Assembly (NCBI GenBank): GCA_037974665.1
Contig: CM075773.1
Coordinates: 64,200,763 to 64,264,762 of the forward strand
Length of the DNA stretch: 64,000 nucleotides
From: Ehretia macrophylla
Lineage: Eukaryota; Streptophyta; Magnoliopsida; Boraginales; Ehretiaceae
Direction of reading: 5' to 3'
Made by a program: the position numbers and the translations under genes. Below are positions 22,383-33,580 of this stretch, one piece after another. The notes below the pieces were generated by a model. The model was not told the DNA's origin. It worked only from the letters and a program-made list of their open reading frames with translations, and made no database searches. Position 1 is the stretch's first letter. Each line of letters opens with the position of its first letter.

Positions 22383-25300
22383 TGTAACAGCCCGATCCCT
22401 CACGGAACCGAGACCTCTATTAATCATACTATCCTCAACCCAATTTCAAACCCCGGGCACGAAATTTAGGGGAAAACGGAAGGAGTTTTCCCTATTTATA
22501 GGACTATCTAGAAACCTGCAAACAACAACATACAACCACAAGACCATAATCCACAACCTCAATCCATTTCATCCCTCAACTTCACCACATCACATTCTAC
22601 ATTAAGATTATCCAAGCAACAACTTAGCAAAAGTTCATCACACAAGCATGCTAGTCATAACAATTGATATTCTATAGTCTAAACCCACTTATCTTACAAC
22701 TCTAATATTATTTATTTAATTTTCTTATATTTTAAATCATCCAATCGATTCCATTTCATCCATACAAGCATGCAAGTCAACTAGACAATAAAGTAAAACA
22801 ATAGAAGTTATTACAAACCACTAGCACCTAACCATCACCCAAGACTACAACTTTATTATTACATTTCTTAAGCTAACACAAATACATACATGACAATAAG
22901 GTCTCAAATAGTATACAAGCATATCATGTACACATTCTTCCTTATTCTACACAATGATAGAGCAGGCAGGCCACACAGGAGGAAATCCAATCTCCAACTT
23001 TTCCTGAGACATGTTGAAAAGAGGAGTGAGTAACACAATTGCTCAGCGAGGGAGGTGATGCAGCATACCGGGGAATGCTTTTTTGAGATGCAAGAAAGAT
23101 AACCCTTAAATATCACAAATAAGCAAGCTAATGAAACAAGTAGTTAAACACTTTATAAAAGGATACGGTTCAACTCCTTGTCTTCAATCTCGAACCACGA
23201 ACCACGATCTTCAAGCAAATACCGAAAAATCCCTTATTCCTCCAAATGGGGTACTCCGGATGTACCCCGATCCTACGACCCATATCTCCCGAGGTAGGTC
23301 CATATGTCCCAACGAGGTGAACCATGCCTATGGGGTAGGAGAGTATGCCTTAGCGAGAAAGTGAATAGGCACCATGGTAGTCGAGAGGGCACGGCAAGCC
23401 CGATGCCGCCCGTGTTTCTCGACACTACCATGTTTGAAAAGGTTGCGCAACCCCGAATCAAGTTCACGAGAGCCAAGAATATCACATATCACATAAGAAG
23501 AACGACAAAGTCGGCCGCCCTCGCAATTAATCACAATATTAACCATTAAACATGTAATAACTATATAAATACAAAAGAACAAATGACATACTTTTCCATA
23601 AACTCTTCAATTAACTTGTTTATACCATAGAAATGCATTAAAACAACTAACAAGCATCTACAAGCTCATACAAGCACAAGAACATCCAATTTTCACATTT
23701 TCCCCTTTGATCACAAGGTAATTCTTCTTCTAAACGAAAATCAAGGCCTCAATTCTATAAACCAATCATACTACACTCCTAAGGAAGCCAAAATACATCT
23801 ACCTAGGCCTTGAAAACCCACTTGGAAGACAAACGCTCGAGAAGGCCCCGAGTAGGTTTGAACTATAACTACCCTATCCGGACCCCAATTTAACGCAATA
23901 AAAGCACCAAAAGTTCTTCCATGCCCCAAGGATACCTAATCTAAAGTCTAAATGTGCCTGTATTACATTTCGCTAAAAACCTCCTTTTTAAAAGTTAGCT
24001 AATTTACATTTTAACTCAAATTTGGACAAATTAACTACACGCGAGCATTTAACTAGTTCCAAATACATCTAAAGCACCTAAATGAAGTATCAATTCATTC
24101 CAAATACCAACCTAAAGCCAAATCCTAATTTTGCCACTATTCATCATCTGTTTTGTGATCTCAAGCTTTCAACCATAGAATTAGCCATTTAACCACTCAA
24201 ACATAGTCTATACAACTTGTAAAACATGTATAATACAACATTTAAGCATTTCTATAGGCATAATCAACAAATCACAAAATTATAAAAGTTGATACAAACT
24301 TTAAACTAAATTAAATGCAAACTCCCTCACCTTAAATAGCTAAGAAATGGAAGGAATTAACTTGAAGACACCTTGGATCATGCTAAAAATGGTTGAGAAT
24401 TGAAGATAACTCAAGGCCTAGCTCAAATAGTACCTCACGATTTTGATGCTGCTGTTGCCATTTCTTTTTCCTTATATTTTGCTAAAATGCTATGACTTTA
24501 GTTTAATATATTATATAAGTCTATGATCATATATCAATTTCCTACAAGGCCTTAGCTTGGATCCATTTTTTTTTCCTTCCCTGGACTGGACCGACGGTCT
24601 ACTTGTTTTTTTTTTCTTTCTTTTGTTTTGTTTTTCCTTAGCCATAATATATCAGTATGCATATGCTAAGTAAATAAATGGCCTACTAATGGTTTGGGCT
24701 TCTATTAAATATAATTGAGCTATAAGAATTAAGTAGAAACTAATAGAAATACTATAGGCCCAAAGTAATTAAAATAATACTATTTACTTGGGGACACTAA
24801 AAAAAAATATTTATTTTCTTTACGCTCGGGACATGAAATGCACATTCTAACAATGAACGAACATATTATAAATGAAGTGTAATAAAAGAAAATTTTCAAA
24901 TTTGGAAAAATAATACAGTTTAAAATTTTACCCGGATTCGGGCCAAACTTTAAAATTTAAGACATATAAAAACAAATAAGATCAAATAAAGAGAAATTAA
25001 GTCAAATATGCACACATAATAATTAAATATAATAAATTAAAAGTCTCTTTGGGCTCAGAAAAACTGAGTCAATTAATTATAAACAAGTAATAAATATAAG
25101 ATAATTATTTCTGGTAATTAGGTGAAATTCACTTAAATACATTTATCATTAAAAATATTAAGATAGCCCGTTCAGGTCCGGGCCAAATAAATAGATGTTT
25201 TTTTTTTCAAAAAATAATAAGCCAGTTCATTGGGTTCTGGGAAATATAAATAAATATAATTATTAAAATAATAAACTAGCTCGTTCAGATCTGGGTTCGG

Positions 25301-25741
25301 GCTTCCTGTTCGAACAATAAGATAAATTAATTTAAAGACATGTAAAATAATTTTAAATAATTAAAATAATAGAATAAGTGTCCAGACAAATTATTTATAT
25401 ATAAATTAAATAAATACAAATAATAAAAGTAATAAATAAATGACTTTATGTAAATCAATTAAATATAATTTAAATAAATACAAATGATATTAATAATAAA
25501 AATAATTATTCCTGGGTTCGAGGCTTCACATTCAAATAGTGAAATTAAATTATTTTAAATTGTTAGTAAAAAAATTCTAATAAATTCAATAATAAAATAA
25601 TTATTTCGGGAAAGCCAATTGAATATAATTTAAGTGAATGCAACAGTTATCGTGACACGCTTTTTCAAGAATGGTGCAATTTAATAAAATGAATATATAC
25701 AAATTAATAAAATATCTATATGCTAGGTCTGGGTCGTCACA
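22383..25741 (-). repeat. Right 3.36 kb LTR (5' LTR)
   Basis: Aligns to 17859-21216 along its full length with scattered substitutions and small indels, and the same landmark order. The divergence shows the insertion is not recent. Confidence 0.93.
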
Positions 25742-26515
25742 ATATATACTCCTATATTCTTACTAAAGCAATTAACAAATGCTAAGTTTATTATTCTTAA
25801 CTTATTTTGAAAGTATTTATTTACCAACTCTTCCTATTTCATAGGTTAACATTTTTATTTATTTACAACCCTTAACTATTTAACTAAGGCTTTTTATTAG
25901 AAGATACTTGCATGTGTATACTGTTTCCAACTCAGTTCTAATGTCTAATTTTGAAATGCAACTTAAGTTAGAGAATATCTATATGCTTAAAGGGTAATAT
26001 ACCTCAATATCTTTAAAGCTAAATTTATTCAACATCTCTCAGTTTTAGCTACTTAGCTACTTAGTGAATATGCTACTTTTCTACATAAGCTATAATCGTT
26101 CTATAACTATTATCTATATATTACTTCCTAGCAGTTTCCATTCAAGATAATTACTAAATAAAGCTATAGAAGTTATTTAATCCAAGGTAAGGTACTAGAT
26201 TTAGTATTTCTGATGTGCTTATAAACACCTAATAATCCCCAAGTAAGATCATTAATCAGACTAAACCATGTTCTACTACTATATAAGTTCCCTAATCCAA
26301 AAGTAAAGTTCTAAATTTAATATTCTCGAGTTAACTCTACATGTTAATTGAAACGAATGCTTAGTTTGATATGCTAGGCTTAATATATGTTTTCCTAAAT
26401 TTAGTTTAATTCCTACTATGAGAGCTAAAAACATATAGTGAATACAAACTAATCTCAAATAATGCTAGAATAATATACTAATGCTCAAGAGTTAGGTATG
26501 GGGCCTCACACACAT

Positions 26516-27520
26516 TGTAACCAACGAACCCGCGATTGAACAGCCCAGTACATTTTCTCTCTCTACCATATGCTATCAAGACTGCGGGTAAGGTCCTGAA
26601 TTTGGCCCTGATGATGCTTTATCCATGGCAAGCTTTGAAGATCGCTGATTTGATTTTTTAATTCCTTGATTTGTTTGCAAGCATTGTTAAATGTGCATTG
26701 ACTCCACTGTGTAAGACAAGCACTACAATGGCTCAGCTTAATCCTCGCAATCTGAATCCTACAAGTATCAACAGGTAAAGCCTAGCTTTCTGCAATATTC
26801 CACTCATTGTTGGCATGCGCAATCCAATATTGTTAGATTTAAATCACTTGGCCACTGTGGTAAAACTATTTTCTGTCTACAGAATCAGAGGTGAGTGGTT
26901 GAATCCGACAACTGGCCCAATAATAACCCAAGCGGATACATATGGCACCATTGCAAGTTACATAGAAAGCGAACAATTTTTTGTTTAATTACACAGTCCC
27001 CATCTCGATTATTCGACCTTGTATATGTACAACCCTTTGATTCAAAATCAGTTAGATAGTTCAAAATCATTCGCCCATCTGACTTTTCCTTCAGACTTAA
27101 AATTTTGTTAAAGTCTCCTATTAAGAGCCATGGTAAATATGTGTCCTGTTCAAGATTCCCAATTAGCTTCCATAATTGAGATTTTTGATTGCGGCTCGGG
27201 TAAGCATATACAAGTGTGAGGTGCCATGGGTGCTGATCTACCTCATTTACCTGAACATGAATGAAGAACTGATGATGTTCAACAAGAAAAAGACTAACAT
27301 GAGATTTCCATGTTAATAGCAGACCTCTAGAAGAGCCCAATGGCGGGACTAGCACCATATTTTGATGGCCCGTACGCAAGATCTACTTACGGAGTTTAGA
27401 GTTTCTCTGTTTGGTCTCAACTAAGCAAAAATGGGTGGCTTATATTGGGATATCATATTCTGAAGGTAACGAACTGCCAGGGAAGCCCTCAAACCCTGGA
27501 AGTTCTAGCATAAGATAATG
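26516..27520 (-). mobile_element. L1-type LINE fragment, endonuclease part (5' portion of the split element)
   Basis: Minus-strand reading gives LVETKQ (endonuclease catalytic Glu) near 27420, LVYAYPSR, WLLIGDFNKIL (motif GDFN) near 27110, and LSDS..HSPLIL near 26905. In that last stretch the SDH motif is present but split by a 5-base insertion that shifts the frame. It is an apurinic-endonuclease-like domain that nicks target DNA in LINE retrotransposition. The element continues at 5039 after removal of the LTR insertions. Confidence 0.85.
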
Positions 27521-27544
27521 ATTTACGCAATGCAAACCACTAAT

Positions 27545-28122
27545 CATTTGTGAAAAAGCTAGTGGCTTCTATTTCTGTCCTATCTGATTCTAGCAATGAT
27601 AAGGCTAGGGATCTTCTCAGTCCCCTTCTAGTTAACGTTTGTCCAGATCCCCCTTCAGTTGAGGCTTTTATAGTTTTAAAGCTTAAACCTTTGGCTCCGC
27701 ATCTTAAATATGTTTATTTAGGACCCAATGACACTCTCCCAGTGATTATCACTTCAGACTTGACCATTGAGCATGAGGAGAGATTGTAATCTTTCATGAT
27801 CATCAAAAAGCCCTAGGGTGGATCATGTTTTATTTAAGAAGAATAGAGCCTTCATTATGCATGCATCAGATTCATTTGGAAGAGGGAACTACTCCTTCCC
27901 GCATGATACAAAGGTGGCTAAACCCCAACATGAGTGAGGTTGTCTAAAAGGAAGTTATTAAATTTCTCGATGCGGGTATATATCATTTACCCGATTTCAT
28001 ATAGCACTTGGGTTAGTCCGATGCAGGTGGTACCAAAGAAGTCTGGGATCACGGTGGTCCCTAATGATAAAGGCGTGCTCATTCCAATACGCACCACTAT
28101 TGGTTGGTGTGTCTGTATTGAC
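27545..28122 (+). pseudogene. Athila-type Ty3/gypsy pol remnant, 5' piece
   Basis: The reading LKPLAPHLKYVYLG, LPVIITSDL, IIYPIS..TWVSP, VVPKKSGITVV and RTTIGWCVCID is the segment that leads into RT in Athila-type elements. Several stops lie between 27790 and 27930. The sequence breaks off in CID, where relatives continue YRKLNA, and that continuation is found at 29093 beyond an inserted transposon. Confidence 0.85.
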
Positions 28123-29084
28123 CTCTGTTGTCGGAATCGTACGATTCGATATTATTCAGCAAAGAATCGATACGAATCGAATGAGAAAATCGTGAATCAA
28201 TGTGAATCGTACCGAATCGTACGATTCACTGAATCGTTCGCGATTCAGGCCACACTCACAAACTACAAATTGGAGTCATAAGAAAATATGACAAATCAGA
28301 TTATCTACAGTTGGGTGAAAAGGCTTTGAAGTTGAACAAAGTGTTAGCTGTTAATGGTCCACTATTAACTGGCCTAGGTGCACTTGGGTCTACCTTCGTC
28401 GGTTCGTCTTCTCATGGCTCTTGGGCAATTATGTTAGGAGTCGTTGCTGATGGTTTGGAAACTGTTGTGAACACATTTGAACATGGTGCACAAGTCGACA
28501 TGGTGTTTGAAATGTACAGGAGTAATGCTGGTTTCTTTAAATTCATGGAAGAGTCAATAGAAACAAACTTGTCAGAAAAAGATGTGGAGAAAAGAGAAAA
28601 TGGTGAATTGTTTTAGATGAAGGTGGCCTTGCAGTTAGGAAGAAGCCTGTCAGAATTGAGAGATCTTGCAGCTTCTGCTTCTAGTAAGAGGGAGGAAATT
28701 GATGAGTTTGCAAGCAAGCTCTTCTAGGGCTAAAATTATATTAGCTTGTTTTATTTTATTCTTTATCACCAGCAATGGTACTATATATCTATTTTTTTAT
28801 TTTGAGATTCACAAGCAATCGTATGTGGTCTTTGTTGTTTAGACATAAAATTGTTTTGAAATTTAGTTTGCAAGATAGTGATTATTAGAAAAGTAACAAA
28901 AACATATATTAATATTCATTCAAAAGAAGAATTTCAACTAAAAACTGTTAATAAAAACATAATATATCAAATTAATATAGTTTTAAATTTGTAACCGAAT
29001 CGGTACGATTCACAATTCGATACTATTCAGATTCAATAAAATGACATTTTAGTTCACGATACAGTTCACAATTCGACAACTATG
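28123..29084 (+). mobile_element. hAT-like non-autonomous element carrying a host gene fragment
   Basis: 962 bp inserted in the Athila RT codons for CID/YRK. An 8-bp direct repeat flanks it with one mismatch: GTATTGAC (28115-28122) and GTATTGGC (29085-29092). Ends are CTCTGTTGTCGGAAT and, on the opposite strand, CATAGTTGTCGAATT. Subterminal palindromes such as GAATCGTACGATTC occur several times at the left end and again near 28990. The 8-bp TSD and the GTTGTC ends suggest hAT; no transposase is present. The strand given is that of the captured gene fragment. Confidence 0.75.
28310..28727 (+). pseudogene. Captured fragment of an F-box At4g22030-like gene
   Basis: The frame reads KALKLNKVLAVNGPLLTGLG, MLGVVADGLETVVNTFEHG, VDMVFEMYRSNAGFF, EKRENGELF, then MKVALQLGRSLSELRDLA and DEFASKLF. 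I recognise this as the C-terminal part of plant proteins annotated 'probable F-box protein At4g22030'. An in-frame TAG at 28614-28616 replaces a codon that relatives have as coding. A CTACAG just before 28310 could be a retained intron end, which would indicate capture of genomic DNA. The F-box itself is absent. It is entirely within the hAT-like element. Confidence 0.72.
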
Positions 29085-29092
29085 GTATTGGC

Positions 29093-29822
29093 TATAGAAA
29101 GCTCATTGCAAGACCCAAAAAGACCATTTTTCTTTACCCTTTCTTGATCAGATATTAGATAGAGTAGCTAGACAAGGCTACTACTGCTTCCTAGATGGGT
29201 ATTCGGGGTATAATCAAATCCCAGTCTTCCTTGAAAACTAAGAAAATACCATCTTAACTTTTCCTTATGGGACCTTTGCCTATCATTGCATTCCCTTCAG
29301 TCTATGCAATGAACATGTGACCTTTCAAAGGTGCGTGATGGCCATCTTTTCTGAACTTTCTGGAAGTCTTCATGGATGACTTCACAATTTTTGGAGCTAC
29401 CTTTGATGAGTGCCTCAAACACCTTTCTTTAGTGCTAGATTGTTGTGTCAAGATGAATTTGATACTTAGTTGGGATAAAAGTCATTTCATGGTTAGGCAA
29501 GGAATGATACTTGGTTACGTGGTATTTTGGGATGTTATTCATGTGGACCTGGTTAAAGTTCAGTTGATAGAGAAACTTCCTACACCCAAAACAGTGTGGG
29601 ACGTGAGATCCTTCCTCGGCCATGCCGGTTTTTACAGGCATTTCATCAAGAACTTTAGCCATATTGTTCGATCTCTCTCAAATCTCTTAGTACATGATAA
29701 TTCATTTCATTTTGATGATGAGTGGCATTTGAGAATTAAGTTGAAATCCTTACTTTCCTCATCTAGCCTCCCAATTACAATCTCTCCTCTGAAATTATGT
29801 GTGATGCATCTGATTAGAGAAT
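29093..29822 (+). pseudogene. Athila-type Ty3/gypsy RT remnant, 3' piece
   Basis: YYCFLDGYSGYNQIP (motif A), ILTFPYGTFAYHCIPFSLCN, MDDFTIFGATFDECL (MDD of motif C at about 29372), HFMVRQGMILG and VRSFLGHAGFYRHFIKNFS are the normal order of an Athila RT. It runs to the start of RNase H (DEWH), with frameshifts before 29372 and near 29800. It stops at 29822, directly against the start region of an LFS-like copy. Confidence 0.87.
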
Positions 29823-29862
29823 GACAAGAAAAGTTGACATGATCATGGGACGGAGAGAACAT
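29823..29862 (-). pseudogene. LFS-like copy 2, start-codon stub
   Basis: Minus strand from the ATG at 29862 matches about the first 13 codons of copy 1 with a 2-base deletion after codon 2 that shifts the frame. The rest of the gene is missing and replaced by Athila sequence. The upstream leader and TATA-like region follow normally. Confidence 0.8.
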
Positions 29863-29970
29863 TTGTAGGCTTTGTTTTTGTCTGTGTTGGGCGATAAAAA
29901 GGACCAAGGAGGCTAGATTCATGGAAGATAATTTCGTATGAAATAAATATATATTAGCTCAAGAGCAACT

Positions 29971-30120
29971 GATTTATTGCACGACGAATATGAACGCGAT
30001 CTTAGTCAATTAGTTCCATCCCACGGTTAGCTCCACCATGATATTTTACTTTCAATCATTATAAATAAAACAAGCTAGAGCAACATTGCTCACTTCAGAG
30101 CCAAACAATCTTCTTCACAT
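29971..30120 (+). promoter_or_regulatory. Unit-2-specific 150-bp segment with promoter-like features
   Basis: Absent from unit 1, where the flanking GATT occurs once; here GATT occurs at both edges. It contains ATTATAAATAAAAC at about 30058-30071, followed by an A/C-rich, leader-like stretch. Either unit 1 lost it through 4-bp microhomology or it was inserted here. No gene follows on the plus strand, so a promoter role is only suggested. Confidence 0.3.
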
Positions 30121-30182
30121 GATTGTATATATGGAGGATTATCCGAGTTATTGCTTGACCATGACTATAACCTTTTCAGATA

Positions 30183-30592
30183 GGGAAAATTTCAAAAATG
30201 ATTTTTATTATTTTTTTGAAAATTTTAAATTCGTCTTTGTTGCTTCAAATTAGTCAATTTAACTTCTATTGTTTCTCCAAAAATTTTAAATTCATCCTTA
30301 TTATTCAAAATTATCCAATTTAGTACTATTATTTTTAAAAAATAATCAATTTAGTCACATTTTTTTTTAAACAATGAGGACGACTAATTTGAATTTTATT
30401 TGAAATAATGGGGATTGGACTAAGTTAGATTTTTTTTTAAAAAATAGAGACTAAATTAACTGATTTTGAATAATAAGGATGAGTTCAAATTTATTTATTT
30501 TTTAAATAAAATTTAAATTAATTAATTTTTAATAATTAAGGCGAATTTAAAATTATCGAGAAACAATATAAACCATTTACACAATTTTCCCC
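30183..30592. mobile_element. MITE in LFS unit 2, TSD TTTTCAGATA
   Basis: 410 bp with inverted ends GGGAAAATTTCAAAAATG and, on the other strand, GGGGAAAATTGTGTAAATGG. It is flanked by TTTTCAGATA at 30173-30182 and 30593-30602. It is at the same site as the MITE in unit 1, so it entered before the two units were duplicated. Confidence 0.85.
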
Positions 30593-30947
30593 TTTTCAGA
30601 TAAGTACGCTACATTACAAGGAATAAAGAGATCAGATAGAAAATACGAAAAGTCATCAAATGTGCAAAAAGTATACGTAGTAGTTTATTAGTCAAATTGG
30701 AATATCTATGCTTTAGGAGAGAGCTATTTCCTCACGAAAGATCTCAACATTCTAAGGTGGCAATGTCAGATGCTTAATTCAAGCGACCAAATAATCAAAG
30801 GTGGCGGGCAGGAATTTGTTCTTGTGTATCTTAGATTGGCAGATAAGTGCGAAGGAGCAATTTGACTGTAAAATAATAAGAAAAAGCGGACCCATATTCC
30901 CTTTGAAGGAAAATTTTTGAACTTAAAATTAGGTGGGTCATAAGTTA

Positions 30948-31355
30948 GGAAAAATGATGCAAATGGTCTCTATTATTTTTTCAAAATTTTAAATTCATCC
31001 TTATTGTTTTAAATTAGTTAATTTAATCCCTATTATTTTAAAAAAAAAATTAAATTCATTGCTATTGTTTAAAATTACCCAATTTAGTCCCTATTCTTTT
31101 ATATAAAAAAATTCAATTTAATCCTTATTATTTTTATATAAAATTTAAATTAGTCCTCAATGTTTTAAAAAGTTGTGACTAAATTAAAACTTTTTGGAGA
31201 ACAATAGGGACTAAATTGGCTGATTTTGAACAATAGAAATAAATATAAAACTTTTAAAAAATAATAAGGACTAATTAAATTGACTAATTTTAAGCAATAA
31301 GGATGAATTTAAAATTTTAAATAAACAATAGAAACTATTTACGCAATTTTCCCTC
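30948..31355. mobile_element. Second MITE of the same family, only in unit 2
   Basis: Ends GGAAAAATGATGCAAATGG and, inverted, GGGAAAATTGCGTAAATAG, with inner arms that both read AAATTTTAAATTCATCC. Flanks are TCATAAGTTA and TCATTAATTA, a 10-bp TSD with two differences. Unit 1 has one TCATAAATTA at about 4128-4137 and no insert. Confidence 0.8.
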
Positions 31356-31390
31356 TCATTAATTATCTCAAAGAGCTTAAATTGACAATA

Positions 31391-32890
31391 AGCTTTTATG
31401 ATGTTTGCTCCTTTCAGGACGCAATCAGTACGTGCTAAATATCTCTTTCCACGTTGTGGGCAGCACCTTACCTTTTGCGGGTTGAGAATCTGTCTTCTAT
31501 AATGCCCATGTCTCGCAAAACTCGTACGAGCATTTCCTCATATTGAATGCAGGAGGAGATGTTTATCGACTTGCTCAAAGGATTGGAGGTTGTGCGTAGA
31601 AGGTGTAAACGGTAAATAATTGGGTGGCTTATGCTGACCAACTATCCTCTTGTGTAGGCGAGTGTTTGCATATAGAGCCAAATTTGACACCTTGAGTAGA
31701 GTTAAGTGGTCATCTCATCTAACAACTGAAATTATTAGAGAGAGATTTTTTGTAATATTTATTTGTCCTGTTTAATATGCTCATTTACATGAAGGCTCGA
31801 TAGTTATTAAGTGAGCTTTATACATGGACGTAATTTAAGAAAATGGTGACGGTGAGTTTTGAACCCAACACCTTTTAGTGCCTAACCTCTAATACTATAT
31901 TAAGTGATTATCTCATCTAAAAATGTAAGTTATTAGAGATAAATTTATTATATTTATTTATTGTATTCAATAAGTAGAGAAAGATAAGAACGGGACATGA
32001 TAAACCTCTCACCGTGCTCATGCATGCCTAGAAGAGTGATTGGTGGCCAAACTGAGATACAGGTTTTCACCTCCCTTATACGCCAATACCTAGATATCCT
32101 ATCTCTTGAAAGTTTAAGTTCACATAACTACTCTCTCCATTTCCTTCCTAATGCATGCACTAACAAGAGGATGTAGATAACAATGGGTAGGATTTAAATC
32201 AAAAAATAACAGGTAATTGATCTGATAACAACCCTAGTAACGAATCTAATGGGTATCCATTAAGCTTTGGTTTTGATAAGGGGTACCCCAACGGGTTATC
32301 ATTTAGGGTGTGCATGGTATTAGACATTAAATAAACCCGAAACTCAAAACGCAAATTACTTATTTATTAAAAATACTAAAATTAAACATATATATAGACA
32401 CACACCATGAAACATATATAATAAAAATAGATTAAATTTAGCTTTAAGTAAAATGGTCCTGGCCCAATGATATAGGCTATTTGGTATTCAGCAAAGAAAA
32501 CTAACATAATGTTTAATTAGAAGCACTTGTGATGTTGAATTTATTTGATTTATAAATAATTATGTGAAAATTTATTTTTGTAAATGAATTCCTTTATTTG
32601 GAAGAGTAACACAATATCAAATCAATTTTATCAGTTGTAAATACAAATTAAATTTGAAATACATGTGAAATCGTAATTAACAGTTATATTTTACTTAAAA
32701 TTTCCTTCCTTTAAGCATCTATTAAAAGATCTATCTAACCTTAACAAGCTAATTTTTGTGTCCTTATAGTAGTAGTGAAGCTACATTCGACAAGAACTTG
32801 CTGGTCATGGACTACGTACCATTGTTTTGGATTTTCTTGCAATAACCTTACACTTAAAAAAATAAAAAATGTGTTATATATATATATAAT
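31391..32890. other. No gene seen; degenerate dispersed repeat
   Basis: Two related blocks containing TTAAGTGRTYATCTCATC (near 31705 and 31900) recur near 52155, so they are part of a dispersed repeat. Nothing else is recognisable. The region is AT-rich. Confidence 0.5.
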
Positions 32891-32894
32891 ATTT

Positions 32895-33185
32895 CTTCAT
32901 CTTCACCCCCCGCACTCACCAGTACGCACACATGCATACACACACACTTATGCACATACTAGTTCATACATACTCTCACACACCAGTTCACATACCTACA
33001 CATATACTCATACATATTAGGTCACACTCACACGTACTAGTTTGCAAACACGCATAGTTACACATTCACTCATACACACTAGTTCGCACACACCAGTTCA
33101 TACTTGCACTCATATACCCCAATTCATACATATTCACACAGACCAGTTCACATACACACACATATATATACACACACTTGTATAT
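32895..33185. repeat. CA-rich degenerate minisatellite
   Basis: Repeated CACACAC, CATACA and ACCAGTTCACATAC or ACTAGTTC blocks at loose 30-bp spacing, ending in a CACATATATATA tract. The overlapping His/Tyr/Thr-rich frame is a product of the repeat. Confidence 0.8.
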
Positions 33186-33580
33186 ATATACACATTAGAA
33201 GTAGGGTTTAGGCATTAGGGTAAGGGGGTGGGTTGTGGCATTGGGTCAGTGGCATGGGGTGGAAGCATTGGGGTTGTTGGGTTGAGGTCTTGGGGAGCAA
33301 GATAGAGAGGGTTTAAGTTTTTCTCTTTTTTTTATTTTTTTGTTTTATGTGTGTATTATGTGTATTGTGTGTGTGAATAGGGGAAAGAAGGGTATATTGG
33401 GGAGTGGTAAATTTTGGAAGGGCAATTAAGTAATTTTATTGATTTTCTATCAACTTTAACTCTAATTTTGATTAACGGTTGAGACTAATGTGACTGAAGT
33501 TAGTAAACATGAGGGACTAATGTGCATCTTTTGAAACAATGTGGAGTGTGGACTAATTTGAAAATTCATGTTCACATTGG

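Larger units (their letters stand above)
17859..25741 (-). mobile_element. Non-autonomous giant-LTR retrotransposon (LARD-like), TSD ATATA
   Basis: Two near-identical LTRs of 3358 and 3359 bp enclose only 1166 bp. The flanks are ATATA at 17854-17858 and 25742-25746. The element is minus-strand: a PPT adjoins the left LTR and a Met-tRNA-type PBS adjoins the right LTR. Neither the LTRs nor the internal part encodes a recognisable gag or pol domain, so it must have been mobilised in trans. Long non-coding LTRs resemble LARDs, but LARDs as usually described have longer internal regions. Here the LTR:internal ratio is about 3:1. Confidence 0.9.
5040..26510 (-). mobile_element. Giant solo LTR (about 3.8 kb net), split by two later insertions, TSD CACAT
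   Basis: The outer ends are TGTAACGACCCC at 5040 and GGGGCCTCACA ending at 26510, flanked by CACAT at 5035-5039 and 26511-26515. The flanking DNA on both sides is one LINE, which confirms the target. The LTR survives in three pieces: 5040-7839, 17640-17858 and 25747-26510, totalling about 3.78 kb. The gaps are filled by complete elements with their own TSDs. Start, end and internal landmarks (GGGGTACTCCGGAT near 5858, CCTCACC near 7019, a long pyrimidine stretch near 7135) follow the order seen in the LTRs of 17859-25741, so it belongs to a related family. The strand is inferred from that relative. No PBS, PPT or coding region remains. Confidence 0.8.
29823..31390. repeat. Segmental duplication, unit 2 (LFS upstream region)
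   Basis: Partner of 2757-4172. It keeps a single copy of the block duplicated at 3753-3844 and has an empty site for the solo LTR. It carries an extra MITE (30948-31355) and an extra 150-bp segment (29971-30120). Confidence 0.85.

Noticed and set aside
2964-31355. Possibility that the TAGTCCCTATTGTTTT-rich segments are simple AT-rich microsatellites
   Set aside because: They have defined inverted ends, 10-bp TSDs and unoccupied paralogous sites, so they are MITEs.
32775-33020. His/Thr/Tyr-rich 81-codon frame
   Set aside because: Its C-terminal half is a translation of the CA-rich minisatellite.
33190-33300. TAGGGTTTAGG-like sequence suggesting an interstitial telomeric repeat
   Set aside because: Only one or two imperfect units occur in a generally G/T-rich stretch, not a tandem telomeric array.
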